Source: Hydrogenophilales bacterium (lineage in GTDB: Bacteria; Pseudomonadota; Gammaproteobacteria; Burkholderiales; Eutrophovitaceae). Taken from it: a stretch of 63,931 bases of DNA. Below the pieces are notes generated by a model. It searched no databases and was not told where the DNA came from. It worked only from the letters and a program-made list of their open reading frames with translations. Position numbers and translations under genes: made by a program. Position 1 is the first letter of the stretch, and the number at the start of each line of letters is the position of its first letter. The stretch is from positions 1 to 63,931 of the forward strand of contig CACOJS010000010.1 in NCBI GenBank assembly GCA_902627495.1, in the 5' to 3' direction. Shown piece after piece: positions 36,350 through 45,609 of the stretch.

Positions 36350-37345
36350 ATGTATATAGTAATTACTGGAGCAGCAGGTATGATCGGCTCCAACTTGGTT
36401 CGTAGTTTAAATGAAAGGGGAGTTTCAAATATACTAGCTGTTGATAATTTGGCGAGCTCTGATAAGTTTTTAAATTTAGTGGATTGCGATATCGCTGATT
36501 ATTTCCATAAAGATGATTTCAGGGTAGCACTGAGTGCTGGATCTTTTGATGGTGAGATATCGGCAATAATGCACCAGGGTGCCTGCTCAAACACCATGGA
36601 GACCGATGGTGTTTACATTATGGATAATAATTATCGATACTCGTGTGATTTGCTTTCATATTGCCAACAAGAAGGAGTCCCATTAATTTATGCCTCATCA
36701 GCGGCCATTTATGGGTCTTCAGATGTTTTTGTGGAGTCCATTGAATACGAAAAACCTTTAAATATTTATGGCTACTCAAAGTTTCTTTTTGATCAGTTAG
36801 TTCGTAGGCGATGGCAGGACAATTCGGCACAAGTAGTTGGTCTTCGGTACTTTAATGTTTACGGACCAAGGGAAGCTCATAAAGGTCCAATGGCCTCAGT
36901 TGTGTACCACATGGTTAGGGATTATCAAAAAACGGGAAAAGTTCATTTATTTGAAGGTAGTGGTGGTGTTGCATCTGGTGAGCAAACTAGAGATTTTGTT
37001 TCAGTCGTTGACGCTGTTAATTTAAATCTTTGGTTTTTAGAAAATCAAGATAAATCAGGCATATTTAACTGCGGGACGGGAAAGGCGAGGAGTTTCAATG
37101 ATCTCGCAGTAGCTACAATAAATACCTGCAGAGCGACAGAGGGTTTATCTTCGTTAAGCTTAAATCAAATTTGCCAAGATGGCATACTTGAATATATAAA
37201 ATTCCCAGAGGGGCTTTTAGAAAAATATCAAAATTTCACCGAAGCTGATACAGGAAAATTAGATCAGCTTGGGTACGATAATCCCTTTCTATCTCTTGAG
37301 GAGGGAGTTGAAAAATATGTGCAGTGGTTACTCGACAGTAATTAG
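36350..37345 (+). CDS. hldD: ADP-L-glycero-D-manno-heptose 6-epimerase HldD
   Basis: 331 residues, extended SDR fold. NADP binding is shown by ITGAAGMIGSNLVR, and the catalytic Tyr-Lys lies in IYGYSKFLFDQLV. MHQGACSNTMETDG and RYFNVYGPRE are typical of HldD. It epimerises ADP-heptose, the last step before inner-core assembly, and pairs with the upstream heptose kinase. Confidence 0.95.
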   Translation: MYIVITGAAGMIGSNLVRSLNERGVSNILAVDNLASSDKFLNLVDCDIADYFHKDDFRVALSAGSFDGEISAIMHQGACSNTMETDGVYIMDNNYRYSCDLLSYCQQEGVPLIYASSAAIYGSSDVFVESIEYEKPLNIYGYSKFLFDQLVRRRWQDNSAQVVGLRYFNVYGPREAHKGPMASVVYHMVRDYQKTGKVHLFEGSGGVASGEQTRDFVSVVDAVNLNLWFLENQDKSGIFNCGTGKARSFNDLAVATINTCRATEGLSSLSLNQICQDGILEYIKFPEGLLEKYQNFTEADTGKLDQLGYDNPFLSLEEGVEKYVQWLLDSN

Positions 37346-37387
37346 CATTAGGCTTGATCAACTTGTATCTTTTGCAAGATTTCCACA

Positions 37388-38689
37388 ATGCCATTTACAA
37401 AAATTGAAAGTGTAGATGGCAAAGGCAGAGGTGTGGCCAGAATTCAGGGGAAAGTAACCTTTGTAGAGGGTGCTATTGCTGGTGAGGTTGTGAGCTATAG
37501 TTTGACCAAAAGAAAACCCGGATACAATATTGCTAAGATTTCAAGTTTGATACGAGAGTCTGCTGCACGTGTGTCTCCACGGTGTGATAGCTTTGGTGTG
37601 TGCGGGGGTTGTAGCATGCAGCATATTGATACTGCAACTCAAGTGTCAATTAAACAGAGAGTTCTTGAGGATAATCTTTCTCGCATTGGCAAGGTTGCCC
37701 CAGACATAATTTTTCCTGCGATATACGGTGATGGATGGAGGTATCGAAGGAGAGCACGTTTATCAGCTAGATTTGTTCGAAAAAAAGGACTAGTGCTGGT
37801 CGGGTTTAGGGAAAAAGGTAACAGTTTTGTTGCGGAATTGCATCACTGTTACGTTATTCCTAGAAAAGTGTCAGAGATTTTGAGACCACTCGGCAATATG
37901 ATTAGTTCTTTAAGCATTAAAAAAGAAGTTCCTCAGATTGAGATGGCGGCTTCTGATTCAGTCATTGCCTTGGTGATTAGAGTTATGGATAATCTATCAA
38001 AGGATGATCAGAGGCTCCTTGCCACTTTTGCCAAGCAGCATAGCTGCCGGATTTTCTTACAGCCAAGAGGTATAGATAGTATCTACTTATTCTATCCTCA
38101 AGATCAGCCTAAAAACCTATACTATAGCTTACCAGAATTTAATTTAGAAATTGCATTTTCTCCATCTCATTTTACTCAAATAAATTTTGCGGTAAATCGA
38201 GTTTTAGTTAGACGTGCTGTAGCTCTGCTTGATCCTCAAAAAAATGATTTGATTGCAGATTATTTTTGTGGGGTGGGCAACTTCTCTCTAGCTATTGCTA
38301 GAACGGGAGGATCTGTTGTTGGGTATGAAGTTAATGAGTCTTTGGTAAAACAAGCCTATCTGAATTCCGAAATAAATGGCCTTGATAAAAGTGTACGGTT
38401 TATTACAAGTAACTTATTTTCCGATTTAAAAAATCCTCAAGATGTTGTAAATCGGTTCGATAAATGTTTAATAGATCCACCTAGAGATGGTGCCGAGAAT
38501 TTAATAAATAATATTGGTACTAATGGCCCGGACAGAATAGTCTATGTGTCCTGTAATGCAGCCACCCTTGCTAGAGATTCTGGGGTTTTGGTTAGACAAA
38601 AAGGTTACACTTTAAAAGGGGCAGGTTTGGTAAATATGTTTCCACATACCTCTCACTGTGAAGCTATTGCGATGTTTGAGAAACGCTAG
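37388..38689 (+). CDS. rlmD: 23S rRNA (uracil-1939-C5)-methyltransferase RlmD
   Basis: 433 residues of the TrmA/RlmD family. An N-terminal TRAM domain (GKGRGVARIQGKVTFVEGA) is followed by the [4Fe-4S] cysteines Cys66, Cys72, Cys75 and Cys154. The SAM site is DYFCGVGNFSLAIA, and DPPRDGA and YVSCNAATLARD carry the catalytic motifs. It methylates U1939 of 23S rRNA. Confidence 0.93.
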   Translation: MPFTKIESVDGKGRGVARIQGKVTFVEGAIAGEVVSYSLTKRKPGYNIAKISSLIRESAARVSPRCDSFGVCGGCSMQHIDTATQVSIKQRVLEDNLSRIGKVAPDIIFPAIYGDGWRYRRRARLSARFVRKKGLVLVGFREKGNSFVAELHHCYVIPRKVSEILRPLGNMISSLSIKKEVPQIEMAASDSVIALVIRVMDNLSKDDQRLLATFAKQHSCRIFLQPRGIDSIYLFYPQDQPKNLYYSLPEFNLEIAFSPSHFTQINFAVNRVLVRRAVALLDPQKNDLIADYFCGVGNFSLAIARTGGSVVGYEVNESLVKQAYLNSEINGLDKSVRFITSNLFSDLKNPQDVVNRFDKCLIDPPRDGAENLINNIGTNGPDRIVYVSCNAATLARDSGVLVRQKGYTLKGAGLVNMFPHTSHCEAIAMFEKR

Positions 38690-38708
38690 CGGTGTTTTTG
38701 TATCAAAG

Positions 38709-38739
38709 TAGGGGACACAAACCTAAACAGTGTCCCCTA
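38709..38739. repeat. REP-like hairpin TAGGGGACAC...GTGTCCCCTA
   Basis: A perfect 10-bp stem (38709-38718 with 38730-38739) around an 11-base loop, between convergent rlmD and the BI-1 gene. There is no T tract, so it resembles GGGGACA-type palindromic repeats more than a standard terminator, though it may stop transcription from both sides. Confidence 0.55.
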
Positions 38740-38785
38740 AATACTCCCCGGTAACTTCCCGCTAGAAGCCTTGTCAACTCACTCT

Positions 38786-39469
38786 CTAATCCCTATTTCC
38801 AGCGAAGGCCATGAGCAGGTGCAATAGACTGACAAAAATATTGTAAAGGCTTATGTATACCCCAGTTGCTGCCATAATGTAATTAGTTTCTCCTCCGTTA
38901 ACGATTCGGCTTACATCATGCAAAATGAATAGCGAAAATATTACTATAATCATTGCTGAAATCGCCATCGCAAGCACTGGTATTTGGAAAAACATATTAG
39001 CAAGCATTAGTAGGAACGCTACAATCATGCCTACAAACAAAGCTTTTCCCATAAAAGAGAAGTCACGTTTTGTGGTTGTTGCTATCAGACTCATTGCTAC
39101 CAGTATTCCACCGGTTCCCAAGGCCGCAACACCAATGAGTTGAGGTCCGTTTCTTAATGAAAGTGCGACATTTAGTAAAGGTCCTAGCCACCACCCCAAG
39201 ATAAAAGTCATCCCTAGCAAGAGGGCGACTCCTAATCCATTATTGCGATTTTTAGCAATGGCAAATTGGATTCCCACGATCGCTGCAATCATTATCAGCG
39301 AGCTCATAATGGGATGCCTCATGATGAATCCTGTCGTCGACAATCCCACCATTGCCCCTATGAATGTTGGAACCATGGTCAACGCTAACATCATATAAGT
39401 ACTTCGCAGTACCTTTTGTTGCTCTGCTCCTAAAGGTACTGAATGAGAACGAATAATATCAGGTTGCAT
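38786..39469 (-). CDS. Bax inhibitor-1/YccA family membrane protein
   Basis: 227 residues with seven hydrophobic segments and a short basic N-terminus (RSHSVPLGAEQQKVLRSTY), typical of the BI-1/YccA group. Family landmarks include FSLFILHDVSRIVNGGETNYIMAA near the end. E. coli YccA modulates FtsH. It is a single leftward gene, convergent with rlmD across a strong hairpin. Confidence 0.9.
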   Translation of the reverse strand: MQPDIIRSHSVPLGAEQQKVLRSTYMMLALTMVPTFIGAMVGLSTTGFIMRHPIMSSLIMIAAIVGIQFAIAKNRNNGLGVALLLGMTFILGWWLGPLLNVALSLRNGPQLIGVAALGTGGILVAMSLIATTTKRDFSFMGKALFVGMIVAFLLMLANMFFQIPVLAMAISAMIIVIFSLFILHDVSRIVNGGETNYIMAATGVYISLYNIFVSLLHLLMAFAGNRD

Positions 39470-39629
39470 ATTTTTTTTTGCTCCTTAGTTATTAGTTAAA
39501 GTAACGCTTACATCTGAATCTTAAAGCACATTATACTTCAAAAAACACTATAAATTTAAAATTATGAAAAATTGTTAGGTAACAATGACCAAAATGCCCA
39601 TTTTACACTTGTAAATCTGTATAGCATGT

Positions 39630-40424
39630 TTAAACCCTAGTTTTTACAATAAAATCAATAATATAAAAGTACATCCGATAAGGCAGTATTGCTATTGTCT
39701 TCATAATTATGGTGAATATTTTTGGAAAGTGTATTTCAAATCGACCTTGTTCCATGCCTTTTACTATATTTTCTGCGGCCTTATCCGGGTTAATGATCAT
39801 TGGCATGGCGAAAGAGTTCTTGTTCGTAAGTCTGGTTTTTACAAAACCTGGAGTGACAAGGTGGACACTAATACCAAAAGGGCGAAGATCTAAATACATT
39901 GTCTCAGCTAAATTAATTAGAGCTGCCTTCGTAGCACCGTACATTAGGGAGTTTGGAAGTCCTCGGTATCCTGCTACGCTTGACACTATCACTATTCGCC
40001 CTGATGTGGATTTGCAAAACTTTGGAACTAAAACAGAAGCTGTATTAAGAAAACCCGTCAAGTTGACATCAAGAATCTCCTTATTGACTTCATTGTCAAA
40101 CTCACTAGCGAGAATTGGGGAATAGCTAGCTGCTAAATAGATCAATACGTCCACAGTCTTCCATTTCTCATACATGTTTCTGATGCAATGCTCGACTTGA
40201 TTCTTCTCTCTTACGTCTGCCGGGGAAACTAATGTTTGGGAGGGAAATTTTCTAGCTAAATCTTCCATGGGGCGGCTAGTTCTGGCTGTGAGAGTAACGT
40301 TAGCCCCTTTTTTCAATAGATTCATTGCTACTGATAAACCAATTCCTGAGCTGCCTCCCACGACCCAGACAGACAGACCCTTCCACTCTTCAATACTTTG
40401 ATTTAGGGGATGGCGTAAAAACAT
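39630..40424 (-). CDS. Short-chain dehydrogenase/reductase
   Basis: 264 residues. The NAD(P) motif GGSSGIGLSVAMNLLKKGA, the catalytic Ser in VIVSSVAGYRG and the Tyr-Lys of LMYGATKAAL define a classical SDR. A C-terminal hydrophobic segment (TIIMKTIAILPYRMYFYIIDFIV) suggests membrane association. Last gene of a leftward lipid cluster with the MFS, cyclopropane synthase-like, DUF1365 and FAD oxidoreductase genes; it probably reduces a lipid-derived substrate. Confidence 0.88.
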   Translation of the reverse strand: MFLRHPLNQSIEEWKGLSVWVVGGSSGIGLSVAMNLLKKGANVTLTARTSRPMEDLARKFPSQTLVSPADVREKNQVEHCIRNMYEKWKTVDVLIYLAASYSPILASEFDNEVNKEILDVNLTGFLNTASVLVPKFCKSTSGRIVIVSSVAGYRGLPNSLMYGATKAALINLAETMYLDLRPFGISVHLVTPGFVKTRLTNKNSFAMPMIINPDKAAENIVKGMEQGRFEIHFPKIFTIIMKTIAILPYRMYFYIIDFIVKTRV

Positions 40425-40433
40425 TTTGACTCC

Positions 40434-41711
40434 TTAATCTTTAGATAGTTTTTTTGTGAATCTGGCTAATGTCGTCAGGGCTAGTATTTTTAGCACACAA
40501 GGTAAAATTGCATACATAAATTTCAAGGGCTCAGTGTTACTGGAAATAGTGGAAGGTTCATATTCAAAAAAACCTAAAAGAGGTAAAGCTAATCCAGCAG
40601 CTAATGCTAAATTTACTTTTTCTACTAATTGCCAAAACCCAAAATATCCAGAATTAACCTGTGGAGTGTCACCCTTGGGCACAGACTTAATTTGATCAGA
40701 TAAGATTGAAAATGGAAGCGTGAGATCAGCTCCATTGGCAATACCAGATATTACACATATTACAACGAAGTAAAAAGTATCTCCTGATTGTAAAAAAAAT
40801 GTGAACGAAAAGGAGGTTATGGCCAGAAACATCCCTAACTGCCAACTTACTTTTTTACCTAATTTCCGTGAGATCTTAACCCATGCTGGAATAAAAATTC
40901 CACTTGATGCAAAGTACACAAGTATAAATAACCATGTCAGATGCCCAGCCTTTAAAACGTCTTGGACATAGAAAATTATTAGAAGTCCTGGTATAGCACT
41001 TCCGATACCGCTGAACATAAATATTATGACCAATATCCGAAACTTCTTCTCTTTCAGTGGAGAGTATAAAGCTTCAAATATGGAGCCATTTGCAGAAGTT
41101 GTTAAAGGAGCCAGAGGAATGCTGGATTTTAGAGAAAAAAGACTTACAAATAGAATAGGTACAAAAGCCACACTAAACCAAAATAAGCTAGATTGAGGAT
41201 CTTTGGTCTTCAATGAAATTAGTTCAGGAAGAATTAGAGCTATAGCCACCCCAAATATACCAAAGCATGCTCGTGAGGCAGCAATTTTTGTGTGATCATT
41301 ATAGTTTTTTCCAATCTCGGTTCCTAGTGCTAGATAATTTATGTAGAGTACACTGAAAGAGGTATAGATTACTGTGAGAGATATAATTAACCAACAAGCA
41401 TGTCCAAGATTAGTCGATGTAATTGGATTAAATAATGCACAGAATCCAATTGCAAGGATAGGGGAAGCTCCATATATGTAAATTTTTCTTCCCAGGGTTG
41501 CGTGTTTAAATCTGTCTCCAAAATAACCTATAAGAGGATCCTGTACCGCATCAAACAGCCTTAAGCACAGTAGGATCAGACCTATTGTGCCTATTGATAA
41601 GCCTAAATTCCCATAGAAGCTTGGAATGTGCACGTAAATAGGTAGAGCCACCATAGCTATTGGCATACCCAGCACGCCATAACCGATGTACGGGATTTTA
41701 TAATTAGCCAT
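40434..41711 (-). CDS. MFS transporter, GPH (MelB-like) type
   Basis: 425 residues with about twelve membrane segments. The motif RLFDAVQDPLIGYFGDR matches the glycoside-pentoside-hexuronide/cation symporter group (D-P-G-R-D pattern). In FAD oxidoreductase/DUF1365/cyclopropane synthase clusters a transporter of this kind is common, so it may move a lipid precursor or product rather than a sugar, which is an inference. It lies nine bases from the SDR gene. Confidence 0.85.
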   Translation of the reverse strand: MANYKIPYIGYGVLGMPIAMVALPIYVHIPSFYGNLGLSIGTIGLILLCLRLFDAVQDPLIGYFGDRFKHATLGRKIYIYGASPILAIGFCALFNPITSTNLGHACWLIISLTVIYTSFSVLYINYLALGTEIGKNYNDHTKIAASRACFGIFGVAIALILPELISLKTKDPQSSLFWFSVAFVPILFVSLFSLKSSIPLAPLTTSANGSIFEALYSPLKEKKFRILVIIFMFSGIGSAIPGLLIIFYVQDVLKAGHLTWLFILVYFASSGIFIPAWVKISRKLGKKVSWQLGMFLAITSFSFTFFLQSGDTFYFVVICVISGIANGADLTLPFSILSDQIKSVPKGDTPQVNSGYFGFWQLVEKVNLALAAGLALPLLGFFEYEPSTISSNTEPLKFMYAILPCVLKILALTTLARFTKKLSKD

Positions 41712-41745
41712 TTCTTGTTTTCATTTGTAGATGAGTTTACTAAAT

Positions 41746-42957
41746 TTAAGTTTTAGCTAGTTCAAACTGAACCACACTAATATCCCCCACCTTGAATCCA
41801 GATTGGCAATAGCTTAAGTAGAAGGTCCAAAGACGATTAAACCTTTCATCGAACCCGAGATTTTTAAGACGATTTTTCTGAGACTTATAACTCTTAAGCC
41901 AAAAATCGAGAGTTCTGGCGTAGTCTTTTCCAAAATAGAACCTATCCGTAACATTAAGTCCAGACTCTCTGGCTTTTTTTTCAAATATTGATGCTGACGG
42001 AAGGGCACCCCCTGGAAAAATATATTGCCTTATAAAATCGGTGGATTTTATATACTTTTGATACAAGTCGTCTCTAATAACGATAGTTTGAACAATGGCC
42101 TTTCCTCCCGGTTTCAGATTGCTCTCAATGGCCTTGAAATATTTTTTCCAGAAATTTCGACCTACAGCTTCAAACATCTCGATGGATACGATATGGTCAT
42201 ACTGGTTTTTAATTTTACGATAATCTTTAAGTATTACTTTTATAAATGTGTCCAGCCCAAAGGCTAAGACATTTTTTATTACATAATCGTACTGGGAGTC
42301 AGATATAGTAATAGCATCAATTCTTGGTTTTCTTGTTCGTGCACAATGTATAGCAAAGCCTCCCCATCCACAGCCGATTTCCAAGACATGGTCATCTTTA
42401 CTAATATTCAATCGGTCAATGATTCTGTTGTACTTGCTAATTTGGCCAGAGAATAGATCTGTTATGTTGTTTTCTCTGCTGAATATTGCTGCAGAGTAAG
42501 TCATGGTTTTATCTAACCAAGTTTTATAAAAATTATTGCCAATGTCATAGTGATCATGAATATTTTTTTTTGCACCTTGGGTGGTGTTTTGACGGAAAAT
42601 ATCCTTGACTTTGTATAGTAATAGGCTTTTCCATTGACCATGAAGAACGCGGGTAAAGACGTTTCTATTATGGCCTATTACCTCTAACAAATTTGTCAAA
42701 TTGGGACTATCCCAATACTTCAAAATGAAACTTTCGGCCGCACCTATATCCCCTTTTCGAAGAATAGATTCAGCCATTCTCCAGTCATGAATTGATAGCT
42801 TTCCTGTGGCACCCGGTTGCTGACCTTTGAAGTAAACATGCTGCTTTGATGGTAGAGTAATCTCCAATGATCCTACCTTTAGATCTGACATAGTACTTAT
42901 TAGAAGCTTCCCTTCTGCCGGGATATTATTTTTATTTTGTAAATCATCCATCTTCAT
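41746..42957 (-). CDS. Cyclopropane-fatty-acyl-phospholipid synthase family methyltransferase
   Basis: 403 residues. NIHDHYDIGNNFYKTWLDKTMTYSAAIF and the SAM motif VLEIGCGWGGFAIHCA are diagnostic for the CFA synthase family, as is the FPGGALPS segment. It methylates or cyclopropanates unsaturated fatty-acyl chains. Members in this gene context (with DUF1365 and FAD oxidoreductase) differ from E. coli Cfa and may make other branched products. The ATG overlaps the DUF1365 stop by 4 bases. Confidence 0.9.
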   Translation of the reverse strand: MKMDDLQNKNNIPAEGKLLISTMSDLKVGSLEITLPSKQHVYFKGQQPGATGKLSIHDWRMAESILRKGDIGAAESFILKYWDSPNLTNLLEVIGHNRNVFTRVLHGQWKSLLLYKVKDIFRQNTTQGAKKNIHDHYDIGNNFYKTWLDKTMTYSAAIFSRENNITDLFSGQISKYNRIIDRLNISKDDHVLEIGCGWGGFAIHCARTRKPRIDAITISDSQYDYVIKNVLAFGLDTFIKVILKDYRKIKNQYDHIVSIEMFEAVGRNFWKKYFKAIESNLKPGGKAIVQTIVIRDDLYQKYIKSTDFIRQYIFPGGALPSASIFEKKARESGLNVTDRFYFGKDYARTLDFWLKSYKSQKNRLKNLGFDERFNRLWTFYLSYCQSGFKVGDISVVQFELAKT

Positions 42958-43718
42958 GTGCTAATTTCCTCTTTTGGTGGGGTTGGTTTTTTTATAAGCG
43001 GAACTTTACGGATCCATAGTTTTATTGCTTGCCAATGGATTCGAAAAATAACCCCAATGGTAGTCAATGGATAATGGATTAGTATTTTCTTCAAGTTATT
43101 TTTTGTCCAATCGGCGTAGTTTCCACCAATGAAGGTCTCCAAAAATAATTCGTCGTCAACAAAATAGTTAATTTTTATACTGCAATGATGTTGGTTAACT
43201 AGGAAATTAAATGTGTATTTCCCTTTAACTTCAAAGAATGGAGAGACATAAAAAACTTTTTTTGTAGTTAAACAATCCGTACTTTGTATCTCTTTTTCAT
43301 TTTCTTTATTTAAAAGGTAGTAATGATGTTCACCAAAAGTATTATTAACCTCACAGATTACGGCAGCAAGGCCCCCTCGTCTGTTGTAACAAAGCCAAAA
43401 TGATACTGGATTGAATGCATAGCCAAGAAATTTAGGGAGAGTTTGCAGTACAATTTCTCCGTCTGCATTTTTTAAACCATAATTATTTAGAATTTGTTTT
43501 ACCCAAGTAAAAGGACATGTTGCATCTCGAGGGCCATAGTCTTTGTACCAAATTGAAAGTACATTCCAACGATTTATTGAAAATAGCCAGTGATTTTTAT
43601 CCTTTAAACTTGAATAAGGGATATACATGGAGAATATCTGGTAGATGAAGCTATTTTTAGAGGGTGTTATACGCTTATGCCCAACCCAGCCAAAAAGAAG
43701 TTTTCTATTGAGTTTCAT
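42954..43718 (-). CDS. DUF1365 family protein
   Basis: 254 residues. It shows the family landmarks LGYAFNPVSFWLCYNRRGGLAAVICEVNNTFGE and HPLTTIGVIFRIHWQAIKLW (here HYPLTT). DUF1365 proteins are almost always encoded between an FAD-dependent oxidoreductase and a CFA-type methyltransferase, exactly as here. The biochemical role is not established; participation in fatty-acyl modification is inferred from context. It sits 8 bases from the oxidoreductase stop and overlaps cfa. Confidence 0.9.
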   Translation of the reverse strand: MKLNRKLLFGWVGHKRITPSKNSFIYQIFSMYIPYSSLKDKNHWLFSINRWNVLSIWYKDYGPRDATCPFTWVKQILNNYGLKNADGEIVLQTLPKFLGYAFNPVSFWLCYNRRGGLAAVICEVNNTFGEHHYYLLNKENEKEIQSTDCLTTKKVFYVSPFFEVKGKYTFNFLVNQHHCSIKINYFVDDELFLETFIGGNYADWTKNNLKKILIHYPLTTIGVIFRIHWQAIKLWIRKVPLIKKPTPPKEEIST

Positions 43719-43726
43719 TGGTTTTC

Positions 43727-45004
43727 TTAAACTCCTCTATTCCAAGGGAGGGCTACCCCAAATGCTTTTGCTACTTTGATAGCTGATACCAGGCCATGTT
43801 CGTGAAAGCCGTTACCTGTCCATGCCCCACAGTACCAGGTGTTATTTAGTCCTTGGATAGTAGGCAACCGTGATTGCGATTCAATGGCATTTTTATCAAG
43901 AATAGGGTGGCTATAAGCAAACTGCCTGATGAAACATTCTTCTTTAACTCTTTTTACTGGATTAAGAGTTAATATTATTTTAACATTTGTTGGCAGGGGC
44001 TGTAGCAAATTTAAAAGGTAATTCACTGTTGGGGTATCGGATTTAAATCTGTTCTCATTGACACTAAAATTCCAAGCGGAGTGTATTTTTGATGTGAAGG
44101 GTAAAAAACTCTCGTCAGTATGTAGAACGGCTTTGTTGTTACTAAAAGTTATGTTTCCAAGAACCTCTTTCTCAAGGTCAGACGCATCGCTCAGTGCAGC
44201 AAGGGACTCATCCGCATGACTAGCCATAATGAGGTGAGAAAACTGGTGAGAGAAGCCACTTGAGTCTTGGATGTCAATATGTTTTCCTCTTCTATCTATT
44301 TTTGTTATCTTCCTTAGAAGGTGTATATGGGGGATTTCGTTGTTTAGTTTCCTGACATATTCTCGCGATCCTTTCGATACACTGTACCACTGAGGTCTTT
44401 TAATTAAGTTAAGTAATCCATGGTTTTCGAAGAAATTTAGAAACGAGTGAAAGGGATAAGCCAAGATATATTTTGGCGAACATGACCATATCGCTCCGGC
44501 CATCGGAAGTAGGTACCAATCTTTGAACTCTCGGCTATATTTATGTTCATCTAAGAAGTCTCCGACAGTATATCGAGTATGATCCGGGGAGACAGAAAGG
44601 TATTGTCTAGCATTCCTGAATCGAATAATGTCTTTAAGCATGATCCAGAAGCTGAGGCTAACAAGGTTTTTCCTCTGTGCAAATAATGAGTCGAGGCTCA
44701 TGCCAGCCCACTCAATTCCTTCCTGCAGGTTGCTGTAGCTAAATGACATGTCACTCTTTGTTACGTCAACACCTAGGATTTTAAATAGTTCCACAAGGTT
44801 CGGATAAGTCTGCTTGTTAAATACTAGGAATCCCGTGTCCACAGGAAAAGTACATCCGTTTACTGATATATCGACGGTGTTGCTGTGCCCCCCCAAGTAA
44901 TTGTTGGCTTCAAATAGTTCAACATGATACCGGTCTTTCAGCAACCAAGCAGCAGAAAGCCCCGAAATTCCCCCACCGATTACTGCTATCTTGGTCTTGT
45001 GCAT
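43727..45004 (-). CDS. FAD-dependent oxidoreductase (amine-oxidase fold)
   Basis: 425 residues. The N-terminal IAVIGGGISGLSAAWLLKDRYHVELFEANNYLGGH is the FAD-binding dinucleotide fold, and TWYCGAWTGNGFHEHGLVSAIKVA closes the FAD site. YLGGHSNTVDISVNG and DTGFLVFN are typical of the group paired with DUF1365 and CFA-type genes. It probably desaturates or oxidises an acyl chain modified by the neighbouring methyltransferase. First gene of the leftward cluster. Confidence 0.9.
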   Translation of the reverse strand: MHKTKIAVIGGGISGLSAAWLLKDRYHVELFEANNYLGGHSNTVDISVNGCTFPVDTGFLVFNKQTYPNLVELFKILGVDVTKSDMSFSYSNLQEGIEWAGMSLDSLFAQRKNLVSLSFWIMLKDIIRFRNARQYLSVSPDHTRYTVGDFLDEHKYSREFKDWYLLPMAGAIWSCSPKYILAYPFHSFLNFFENHGLLNLIKRPQWYSVSKGSREYVRKLNNEIPHIHLLRKITKIDRRGKHIDIQDSSGFSHQFSHLIMASHADESLAALSDASDLEKEVLGNITFSNNKAVLHTDESFLPFTSKIHSAWNFSVNENRFKSDTPTVNYLLNLLQPLPTNVKIILTLNPVKRVKEECFIRQFAYSHPILDKNAIESQSRLPTIQGLNNTWYCGAWTGNGFHEHGLVSAIKVAKAFGVALPWNRGV

Positions 45005-45136
45005 CTTAATACTGAGTTAGTGATGTTAGAATTTTGACTAAATAAACGATAGAAGTATCCAGTCTGAATGATAAAAATAGGCTTGATGTTTATATTGACT
45101 CCTAAAATTTTGATGAAACTTGGAAAGGGTTAAAAA

Positions 45137-45550
45137 ATGTTCAAATATTTGATGGCATATTTGGGAACGGCTGTAGTATTTTTCACATTAGACGTTATCT
45201 GGCTGCTTTTTGTTACAAAAAATTTCTATAAAAATGAAATAGGGCATCTCCTTTTGGATCAGCCCAATATGATCGCTGCCGCCATATTTTACATTTTCTT
45301 CGTTGCTGGGATTGTTTTTTTTGGTGTAATGGCAGGGGTCAAGGCACAGTCAGTTGTTGTAGCAGCTTTGTATGGGGGCATTTTTGGACTACTATGTTAT
45401 GGTACGTATGAAATGACAAACTATGCAACTTTGAAAGATTGGCCTCTTCGTGTGGTCGTGGTCGATATTGTATGGGGATTTTTCCTAACAAGCCTATCCT
45501 CAGTTGGAGGCTTCCTGCTAGTCAAATTTGTCTTCCCAAATCAAATTTGA
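45137..45550 (+). CDS. DUF2177 family membrane protein
   Basis: 137 residues with four membrane segments. FFTLDVIWLLFVTKNFYKNEIGHLL and ALYGGIFGLLCYGTYEMTNYATLKDWP are the conserved DUF2177 blocks. Divergent from the lipid cluster across 132 bases; DUF2177 genes recur in such neighbourhoods, so it probably belongs to the same function. AAAGG lies before the ATG. Confidence 0.88.
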   Translation: MFKYLMAYLGTAVVFFTLDVIWLLFVTKNFYKNEIGHLLLDQPNMIAAAIFYIFFVAGIVFFGVMAGVKAQSVVVAALYGGIFGLLCYGTYEMTNYATLKDWPLRVVVVDIVWGFFLTSLSSVGGFLLVKFVFPNQI

Positions 45551-45609
45551 CAGATGATTCAACATTATACATGCAATAGATATTTTATTTTCAGTGAGGA
45601 CTAATTGAC

